From: Faecalicatena fissicatena
GTDB lineage: Bacteria; Bacillota; Clostridia; Lachnospirales; Lachnospiraceae
Assembly: GCA_001028025.1 (NCBI GenBank)
Contig: LDAQ01000113.1
Location: 1 to 11,111 of the forward strand
DNA: 11,111 nt
Reading direction: 5' to 3'
Shown here: positions 1-5,345 of the stretch, piece after piece
Position numbering within the stretch: position 1 is the first letter of the stretch
Layout of the letters: the number at the start of each line of letters is the position of its first letter
Position numbers and translations under genes: made by a program
Notes under the pieces: model-generated
The model's input: the letters and a program-made list of their open reading frames with translations, nothing else
Told to the model about the DNA's origin: nothing
Databases searched by the model: none

Positions 1-48
1 CCTGCCACGATTCCATACAGCGTCCGTCTCTGTCGCCCCTCACGAGGC

Positions 49-984
49 CTAGTCCCCTAATACCAGCTTAGCTGCACCGCAGATTCCCGCATCGTTGCCC
101 AGTGTAGCGAGTGCAAATTTTACATCTTTATCCGCGAAAAATGCACGTTCAAGGTAAGGTTTCTGAATATATGGAATCAGAACCTCCCCTGCCTTCGATA
201 CGCCGCCTCCGATTACGAAGACTGCCGGATCTGCTACAGCGGCGAGATTTGCAAGGCCATGCCCCAGATAACGGCCAAATACCTCAGCAATCTCTATTGC
301 GACCTCATCTCCTGCCTTTACGGCATCAAATACATCCTTTGCAGAGACACTTTCTATGTTGAGCATAGTATTTCTAGTCTCATTTTCCAATTTCTTCTTA
401 GCCAGACGTACGATCCCTGTTGCTGAAGTATACTGCTCCAGGCAGCCGTGATTTCCACATCCGCATGAGTCTGTCTCCTCGTAGTTCACACAGATATGGC
501 CGATTTCACCGCCGGCACCGTGAGCTCCGGTCAATACCCGGCCTCCTATGATGATTCCTCCTCCCACTCCGGTTCCGAGCGTAACCATCACCATATTCTT
601 CTGGCCTGCACCGCCGCCTTTCCACATCTCGCCAAGCGCGGCAACGTTGGCATCATTTCCAATCTCTGCATGCATTCCTGTTAGCTCTTCCAGTTCTTTC
701 CTGACATTTTTATAATTCCATCCCAGGTTGGCACTGCCATCTACAATTCCTTCTTCTGTTACAGGTGCCGGTACACCGACTCCAATTCCGGCTATATCGT
801 CTTTATTCAGCTTCTTTTCCTTAATTTTCTCAAGAATTGATGCGGAAATATCCGGAAGGATAGCTTTTCCTTCCTCTTCTGTGTGTGTTACAATCTCCCA
901 TTTGTCGAGGATCGTTCCATTCTCCTCAAACAGCCCCATCTTTACGGTTGTCCCCCCGACATCTACTCCAAAACAATACTTCAT
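49..984 (-). CDS. glcK: ROK-family glucokinase
   Basis: Predicted to phosphorylate glucose to glucose-6-phosphate with ATP in the cytoplasm, the entry step of glycolysis. The 311-residue length is normal for ROK glucokinases. Visible motifs are the phosphate-binding loop DVGGTTVK (residues 8-15), the catalytic Asp in GNDANVAALGE (Asp111), the second nucleotide loop LGTGVGGG (136-143), EIGH (160-163), the ROK zinc cluster CGCGNHGCLEQ (Cys174, Cys176, Cys181, with His163 as the usual fourth ligand), and a C-terminal IGGGVS (258-263). The ATG at 984 is preceded by AGGAGA at good spacing. It starts 38 bp after hprK with no terminator or promoter seen between them, so the two are probably co-transcribed. 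Family membership is very secure; preference for glucose over another hexose is inferred from closeness to Firmicute GlcK. No terminator is visible in the 48 bp left after the stop. Confidence 0.95.
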   Translation of the reverse strand: MKYCFGVDVGGTTVKMGLFEENGTILDKWEIVTHTEEEGKAILPDISASILEKIKEKKLNKDDIAGIGVGVPAPVTEEGIVDGSANLGWNYKNVRKELEELTGMHAEIGNDANVAALGEMWKGGGAGQKNMVMVTLGTGVGGGIIIGGRVLTGAHGAGGEIGHICVNYEETDSCGCGNHGCLEQYTSATGIVRLAKKKLENETRNTMLNIESVSAKDVFDAVKAGDEVAIEIAEVFGRYLGHGLANLAAVADPAVFVIGGGVSKAGEVLIPYIQKPYLERAFFADKDVKFALATLGNDAGICGAAKLVLGD

Positions 985-1022
985 GATAAATCTCCTGTCT
1001 GATTTTGTATTCTCTCTGCTGC

Positions 1023-1952
1023 CTATCTGTTCTTTGCCAGATTTTCCTGGACACGTTTGTATAATTCCTGTGCCGCATTGTATCCCATCTGTTTCTGTCT
1101 GTGGTTGACCGCAGCGGATTCCACGATGATAGCCAGATTACGGCCCGGACGGATCGGAATGCTGTGGCAGACCACACGGTTTCCGAGAAATTCTGTATAA
1201 TTCTCTTCCAGCCCCAGTCTGTCATATTCTTTATCCCGGTTCCAATCTTCCAGAGTAATAACCAGATCTATATTCTGTGTCTCCCTGACGCTCTGTACAC
1301 CGAACATGGACTTCACATCCACAATACCGATACCGCGAAGCTCTATAAAATGTCTTGTAATATCAGGAGCCGCTCCTACGAGTGTCTCGTCACTGACCTT
1401 TCGGATCTCTACCACATCATCTGTTACCAGACGGTGCCCACGCTTAATCAGCTCCAGGGCAGCCTCACTCTTGCCGATTCCGCTCTCGCCCATAATCAGC
1501 ACGCCTACGCCATAAACGTCCACAAGCACCCCATGAATCGAAATACAGGGAGCAAGTCTTACGTTCATCCATCTGATGATCTCGCCCATAAAAGAGGATG
1601 TTGACTTTGATGTTACAAAGATAGGAACATCCTGGGCCACAGCCTTTTTAAGCAGCACATCCTCCGGTTCCATATCTCTGCTGAATATGATGCATGGCAC
1701 CTTATGGCTCAAAAGTTCATCATATATCTCAAATTTTCTTTTCTCCTCCAGCGTCTGCAGATATGCATACTCAACATATCCAATGATCTGCACCCTGTCA
1801 CAATCAAAATGATCAAAAAATCCTGTAAGCTGAAGCGCCGGCCGGTTGATATCCGGTACGTTCACCTCGCGCCCAATAAGCTCTACCTCAGGGGTCAGAT
1901 TCTTCAGATTCATTTTTTCCACAATGTCTTGCAGCTTTACACCCTGTCCCAT
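1023..1952 (-). CDS. hprK: HPr kinase/phosphorylase
   Basis: Bifunctional enzyme that phosphorylates, and with phosphate dephosphorylates, Ser46 of HPr (and Crh where present). It sets carbon catabolite repression in Firmicutes and is known in the family to respond to fructose-1,6-bisphosphate and phosphate. At 309 residues it is full length. An N-terminal domain (about 1-130) precedes the kinase domain with His140 (ISIHG), Walker A GESGIGKS (155-162), the Asp pair in TDDVV (178-179), the HPrK signature ELRGIGIVDVKSMFG (204-218) and the IPIRPGRN loop (265-272) needed for dephosphorylation. The ATG at 1952 has AAAGGAG just upstream. It lies between uvrC, which ends 331 bp upstream, and glcK, 38 bp downstream. 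Its leader carries two copies of a 67 bp repeat and an extended -10 promoter, so it is probably expressed independently of uvrC. Confidence 0.97.
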   Translation of the reverse strand: MGQGVKLQDIVEKMNLKNLTPEVELIGREVNVPDINRPALQLTGFFDHFDCDRVQIIGYVEYAYLQTLEEKRKFEIYDELLSHKVPCIIFSRDMEPEDVLLKKAVAQDVPIFVTSKSTSSFMGEIIRWMNVRLAPCISIHGVLVDVYGVGVLIMGESGIGKSEAALELIKRGHRLVTDDVVEIRKVSDETLVGAAPDITRHFIELRGIGIVDVKSMFGVQSVRETQNIDLVITLEDWNRDKEYDRLGLEENYTEFLGNRVVCHSIPIRPGRNLAIIVESAAVNHRQKQMGYNAAQELYKRVQENLAKNR

Positions 1953-1970
1953 ATCTATCTCCTTTTCTCT

Positions 1971-2103
1971 ATACCTTATTCTGCAGCTATGCTGCAGCCC
2001 CGCCCGCAGGGCATGTGTTACGGGATGCCCTTTGGGTATACCTTATTCTGCAGCTATGCTGCAGATCCGCCCAACGGGCATGTGTTACGGGATGCCCTTG
2101 GGT
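1971..2103. repeat. Tandem 67 bp direct repeat, two copies
   Basis: Copy 1 runs 1971-2037 and copy 2 runs 2038-2103; the start of a third copy (atactta) follows at 2104-2110. The copies are almost identical. They differ mainly in a 2-3 base stretch inside the first GC-rich hairpin (gccc-gca-gggc against gccc-aac-gggc) and by one base in the final T/G run. Each copy holds two inverted repeats: CTGCAGC-tat-GCTGCAG (1981-1997 in copy 1) and GGGCAT/ATGCCC (2009-2014 with 2025-2030). It lies within the predicted 5' leader of hprK, ending 18 bp before the start codon. Dispersed intergenic repeat or leader RNA structure are both possible; I cannot name the family. Confidence 0.85.
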
Positions 2104-2183
2104 ATACTTATTGCATATCCGGCCAGCTTTGTATGAATATTTTCCATCCTGCTGTCCTGCTGCAAAGCAGCTTATATTCGTTT

Positions 2184-2211
2184 ATTATACCATAAACGCC
2201 GGGTTGGTGAA
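2184..2211 (-). promoter_or_regulatory. Probable hprK promoter (extended -10)
   Basis: On the minus strand a perfect TATAAT (2189 to 2184) is preceded by TGG, giving an extended -10. A weak -35, TTCACC (2211 to 2206, 4 of 6 consensus bases), lies 16 bp upstream. It would start transcription near 2177 and give an hprK leader of about 225 nt that contains the tandem repeats. Confidence 0.55.
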
Positions 2212-2223
2212 AGGCTTATCCAA

Positions 2224-2251
2224 ATGCTTTCGTCCATATGCTTTCGTCCAT
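2224..2251. repeat. Perfect tandem 14 bp repeat
   Basis: The 14-mer ATGCTTTCGTCCAT occurs twice back to back at 2224-2237 and 2238-2251. It lies in the gap after uvrC and just upstream of the hprK promoter. It may be replication slippage or a paired protein-binding site; nothing else supports a function. Confidence 0.8.
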
Positions 2252-2283
2252 GCCATTGTCCCCGGTATTTGTTATTCATCACT

Positions 2284-4161
2284 TTACTCCTCAATACTCT
2301 GCCCCCCTGCGTGATGAAAAAAGACATACACTGCCTGTGCGGATTTTTCGTTCATAGAAGGGACTTTGGCAAGTTCCTCCACAGAAGCCGCCTTGATCGC
2401 GTCCAGACTCATATAATGGCGCATCAGGGCCTTTCTTCTGGCCGGTCCTATCCCTTCGATGTCATCCAGAATAGAATGTACCTGGCCTTTTCCCCGCAGC
2501 TGTCTGTGGTATTCAATTGCAAAACGATGGGCCTCATCCTGAATCCGGGTTACCAGCCGGAAAGCCTCCGATGATTTATCAATTGGGATCTCCTCGTTAT
2601 GATAATATAACCCCCTCGTTCTGTGATAATCATCCTTCACCATCCCACATACCGGAATGTTCAAATGCAGATCGTCCAGCACCTGGAGAGCCACATTTAC
2701 CTGGCCCTTACCGCCGTCCATGAGTATCAGGTCCGGAAAGGCCGTAAAACCGCCCAAATCCCTGCTCTCCTCGCGCTCACGCAGCCCATGCGTAAACCGC
2801 CTGGTCAGCACCTCTCTCATGCTGCCATAGTCATCGGCTCCCTGTATCCCCTTAATTTTAAACTTGCGGTAATCATTTCTTTTTGGTCTCCCGCGCTCGT
2901 ATACGACCATGGATCCCACTGACTCAAATCCATTTGTATTGGAAATATCAAAGGCTTCCATCCGGTTAATATCTTCCAGCTCCAGAAGCGATGCAATCTC
3001 TTTGACCGCACCGATTGTTCTGCCCTCTTCTCTTTTCAGCCGCTCCTTATCCTTGCTCAAAACGAGGCTTGCATTATTCGCCGCCAGTTCTACCAGTTTT
3101 TCTTTCGTCCCCTTTTTAGGCACTTTGATCGTCACTTTTCCTCCGCGCTTCGTGCTCAGCCATTCCTCCAGCAGATGCATGTCCTCCAGTTCGGCAGGAA
3201 GCATCAGCTCCCCCGGAATAAACGGAGTTCCCGCATAATACTGCTTGATAAAACTGTCCAGTATCTCACTGTCCTCTTCGTTTTTTGTTATACGGAGATA
3301 AAAATGATCCCTGCCGATCAGCCGTCCGCCGCGGATAAAGAACACCTGCACAACCGCATCCTCTTCCTCAGTGGCTACGGCCAGAATATCTCTGTCCTCA
3401 CCGCTGCTGTCGGTAATTTTCTGCTTCTGGGACACCTTTTTCACACTGTTCAGAAGTTCCCGGTACTCTATCGCCTTTTCAAATTCCAGCGCCTCTGAAG
3501 CCGCATTCATCTTTTCTTCCAGATCGTTTAATATTCCATCAAAATGCCCATTCAGAAAGCGTATGATCTCCTGTATTGATTTTCCGTACTCCTCCTGGGA
3601 AATATATCCCTGGCAGGGTGCCTCACACTGCTTGATATGGTAATTCAGGCAGGGCCGTTCTTTTCCAATGTCCTTAGGCAGATTCCTGTTGCAGCTTCTC
3701 ACGTGATAAAGTTTGTGGATCAGGTCTATCGTGTCACGGACCGCCAGACCGCTTGTATAGGGTCCGAAATACTTCGCTTTATCCTTCAGCATTTTCCTCG
3801 CCAGCATTACTCTGGGAAACGGCTCATTGGTGGTTACTTTGATAAAAGGATATGTCTTATCATCCATCAGCATGGTATTATACTTGGGCCGGTGTTCCTT
3901 AATCAGGTTACATTCCAGAACGAGCGCTTCCAGCTCGGAATCCGTTACGATATACTCAAACCGCCGGATGTGAGTGACCATCTGCTCAATCTTGACCCCC
4001 TTATTCCTGCTGCTCTGAAAATACTGGCGCACCCTGTTCTTCAGGCTGATCGCCTTACCCACGTATATGATATTATCCTTCTCATCGTGCATAATATAAA
4101 CGCCCGGGCTGGCCGGGAGCTTTTTAAGTTCTTCCTGTATGTCAAAATTATAATTATCCAT
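2284..4161 (-). CDS. uvrC: UvrABC excinuclease subunit C
   Basis: Makes the 3' and 5' incisions around bulky DNA lesions after UvrA and UvrB have located them. The protein is full length at 625 residues. An N-terminal GIY-YIG nuclease (PGVY 19-22, IYVG 32-35, with conserved Arg and the ELEAL Glu region near 76-80) is followed by four cysteines (157, 171, 179, 183) spaced like the iron-sulfur ligands of UvrC, a UvrB-binding UVR helix pair (about 208-242), the RNase H-like 5' nuclease (FDISN 404-408, LILMDGGKGQ 478-487), and a C-terminal double helix-hairpin-helix (about 563-616). I chose ATG 4161, which gives an N-terminus of MDNYNFDIQEELKKLP as in other UvrC proteins. The 38 residues of an upstream in-frame Met at 4275 run into foldback element E1 and do not look like UvrC. 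There is no Shine-Dalgarno at normal spacing; the start sits 7 nt after a perfect -10 box. Confidence 0.97.
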   Translation of the reverse strand: MDNYNFDIQEELKKLPASPGVYIMHDEKDNIIYVGKAISLKNRVRQYFQSSRNKGVKIEQMVTHIRRFEYIVTDSELEALVLECNLIKEHRPKYNTMLMDDKTYPFIKVTTNEPFPRVMLARKMLKDKAKYFGPYTSGLAVRDTIDLIHKLYHVRSCNRNLPKDIGKERPCLNYHIKQCEAPCQGYISQEEYGKSIQEIIRFLNGHFDGILNDLEEKMNAASEALEFEKAIEYRELLNSVKKVSQKQKITDSSGEDRDILAVATEEEDAVVQVFFIRGGRLIGRDHFYLRITKNEEDSEILDSFIKQYYAGTPFIPGELMLPAELEDMHLLEEWLSTKRGGKVTIKVPKKGTKEKLVELAANNASLVLSKDKERLKREEGRTIGAVKEIASLLELEDINRMEAFDISNTNGFESVGSMVVYERGRPKRNDYRKFKIKGIQGADDYGSMREVLTRRFTHGLREREESRDLGGFTAFPDLILMDGGKGQVNVALQVLDDLHLNIPVCGMVKDDYHRTRGLYYHNEEIPIDKSSEAFRLVTRIQDEAHRFAIEYHRQLRGKGQVHSILDDIEGIGPARRKALMRHYMSLDAIKAASVEELAKVPSMNEKSAQAVYVFFHHAGGQSIEE

Positions 4162-4168
4162 GTCACTT

Positions 4169-4197
4169 ATTATAAGGCCTTCCAAAGAATTTGTGAA
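4169..4197 (-). promoter_or_regulatory. uvrC promoter abutting the start codon
   Basis: On the minus strand TTCACA (4197 to 4192, 5 of 6) and TATAAT (4174 to 4169, 6 of 6) are separated by exactly 17 bp. Only 7 nt separate the -10 box from the uvrC ATG, so initiation at normal distance would fall on or next to the A of the start codon and give a leaderless mRNA. The left end of E1 begins 39 bp upstream of the -35 box. Confidence 0.7.
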
Positions 4198-4235
4198 GAG
4201 GAAAAACAAGCTTTCATCTTGTGAAGGGCGGAGAC

Positions 4236-4527
4236 GCGAAATGAAGGTACCGCCGCAAGCCTCCCAAGTGCACACATGCCGTTTTGATGTGCGGACACGA
4301 ACCTAAGAAATTCCAGGAAGCCGACAGCCTGCAAAGTGGGGCACAGCTGACACATCACTAGAAATCAGATGATTTCTAGCTCTGGGTCAGCAGATTTTGT
4401 GATTTGGTGATCACAAAATCTCCCCACTTTGCAGGCTGTCGGCTTCCAGGAATTTCTAAGGTTCGCTTTAGCACTTCAAAACGGCATGTGTGCACTTGGG
4501 AGGCTTGCGGCGATTCCTTCATTTCGC
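4236..4527 (+). repeat. Foldback element E1 (Y-tipped long hairpin)
   Basis: Arms 4236-4341 and 4422-4527 are 106 bp each and match as an inverted repeat at 97 of 106 positions without any gap. The mismatches cluster around a core on the 3' arm at 4453-4471. The 80 bp between the arms folds almost completely into two side hairpins. Branch A has a 6 bp base (4346-4351 with 4386-4391), an internal loop, and a 10 bp upper stem (4358-4367 with 4370-4379). Branch B is a perfect 12 bp stem (4392-4403 with 4410-4421) with loop TTGGTG, directly abutting branch A and the main stem. The strand given is the one on which branch A comes first. No coding frame, terminator T-run or target-site duplication is evident. 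It lies upstream of the uvrC promoter. Likely a structured RNA or a non-autonomous mobile element; see E3 and E4. Confidence 0.85.
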
Positions 4528-4541
4528 TTGGTGTATCTAAA

Positions 4542-4831
4542 CGGTAGGTGACGAGCTTGCTGGGAAGGCTCCGGACCGTGGCAGTGTATGAATTCGCCTG
4601 GGGGTAGGATATAGCCTCAGTACATAGAAAGGATAAGAAGTTTTAATGCTCTTGGAATGACTTAGAGTATATGAGATAACCTTACAGCAATAAGCATATT
4701 CTTTTTATATTCGCAGGAACTAGCTGTTATACTATCCGTCAATTACTTACTGGGACTTTTACGTTTCACCAGGCGAATTCATACGCTGCCACGGTCCGGA
4801 GCCCTCAACAGCAGCTGGATTCTTCCTACCG
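4542..4831. repeat. Foldback element E2 (divergent, large tip)
   Basis: A 35 bp inverted repeat (4567-4601 with 4769-4803; one G-T wobble) encloses 167 bp. Outside it lies an imperfect loop (4549-4566 against 4804-4824) with partial pairing around AGC/GCTG. A further 7 bp, CGGTAGG (4542-4548), pairs with CCTACCG (4825-4831). The 167 bp interior is not simply palindromic; short complementary blocks (CAGTA with TACTG, GGATA with TATCC) suggest a continued stem with internal loops. Span (290 bp) and layout (end, internal loop, about 35 bp stem, large tip) resemble E1 and E3, but the tip does not show the same two-branch pattern. It could be a divergent or decayed member of the family or an unrelated foldback. 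It starts 14 bp after E1 and ends 14 bp before E3. Confidence 0.65.
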
Positions 4832-4845
4832 ACAGGGTGCACCCA

Positions 4846-5138
4846 GCTAAAAAACCGGGAATCCAGCCCCCTGTCGTGAGCATATATGCTATTTTAAAAG
4901 TCCTAGAGTTTACGTTAGAGGCCCTTAAGGAAGAAACATAGAAAATGGTGGGCAGAATTTGTCGTCTCACGGCAAATTCTGAAGCGGCCTAAGACCCGAA
5001 ATTATCAAATTTCGGGTTGCATGCCGCTGGACCACCATTTTCTATGTTTCTTCCTTTAGGGCCTCCTACGTAAACGGAGCGGATTTTAAAAATAGCATAT
5101 ATGCTCACGGCAGGGGGCTGGATTCCCGGTTTTTTAGC
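4846..5138 (-). repeat. Foldback element E3 (same family, inverted)
   Basis: Arms 4846-4951 and 5032-5138 pair over about 106 bp with one single-base bulge; mismatches concentrate around the core at 4903-4921. Read on the minus strand the tip has the same order as E1. Branch A comes first, with a 6 bp base (5028-5023 with 4988-4983), a 5-nt internal loop on each side, a 10 bp stem (5017-5008 with 5003-4994) and loop TGAT. Branch B is a 9 bp stem (4981-4973 with 4961-4953) with an 11-nt loop. The core on the + strand reads CTAGAGTTTACGTTAGAGG, matching the reverse complement of the E1 and E4 3' arm cores, so both tip order and core give the same inverted orientation. Stem sequence is unlike E1. 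The ftsH terminator lies between it and ftsH. Confidence 0.83.
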
Positions 5139-5185
5139 GCCCCCATCCGTTCGCGAGTCTAAAGCTCGCTCCTAAGCTCCTATAT

Positions 5186-5219
5186 AAAAAAGCTATCCCC
5201 TTGGCAGAGAGGATAGCTT
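5186..5219 (-). terminator. Intrinsic terminator for ftsH
   Basis: Read on the minus strand, a 9 bp stem (AAGCTATCC 5219-5211 is the complement of the right side, pairing with 5198-5190) closes a 12-nt loop and runs straight into a T-rich tail (TTTTTT then ATATA, down to about 5181). It is 127 bp past the ftsH stop. The intervening sequence holds a small hairpin (5222-5229 with 5235-5242) and a near-perfect direct repeat. It should isolate the E1-E3 cluster from ftsH transcription. Confidence 0.75.
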
Positions 5220-5242
5220 ATATAACTGTAAAGAACAGTTAT

Positions 5243-5270
5243 CGGCAATCACTGAACGGCAATCCACTGA
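5243..5270. repeat. Short near-tandem repeat after ftsH
   Basis: CGGCAATCACTGA (5243-5255) is repeated as CGGCAATCCACTGA (5257-5270), differing by one inserted C. It lies between the ftsH stop and its terminator, in the transcribed 3' region. No function can be assigned. Confidence 0.6.
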
Positions 5271-5345
5271 TTAAGCCTAAATAGATTATACATGCCGTCA
5301 TTCTTTTTTTCAAGTGTCATTTCCAGGCAATGCTTCTGGATATCA

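Noticed and set aside
1..48. Start of a further minus-strand gene such as murB after glcK
   Set aside because: An ATG at 16-14 leaves only five codons, and no ribosome site is at normal spacing, so nothing can be claimed.
4162..4275. Extension of uvrC to an upstream in-frame Met at 4275
   Set aside because: The extra 38 residues are encoded by the promoter and the left arm of E1, lack a ribosome site, and do not resemble UvrC.
4236..4527. Invertible promoter switch flanked by inverted repeats
   Set aside because: The 80 bp between the arms is almost wholly taken up by two side hairpins, contains no promoter, and no adjacent invertase is visible.
4779..4970. A 63-codon frame on the minus strand in the foldback cluster
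   Set aside because: It runs through arms of E2 and E3, has no family resemblance and no good ribosome site; it is a by-product of the palindromes.
4236..5138. CRISPR array or integron attC array
   Set aside because: The units are long palindromes without repeated spacers, and no cas gene is present. The integron R''/R' boxes (RYYYAAC, GTTRRRY) are not at the arm ends and there is no integrase.
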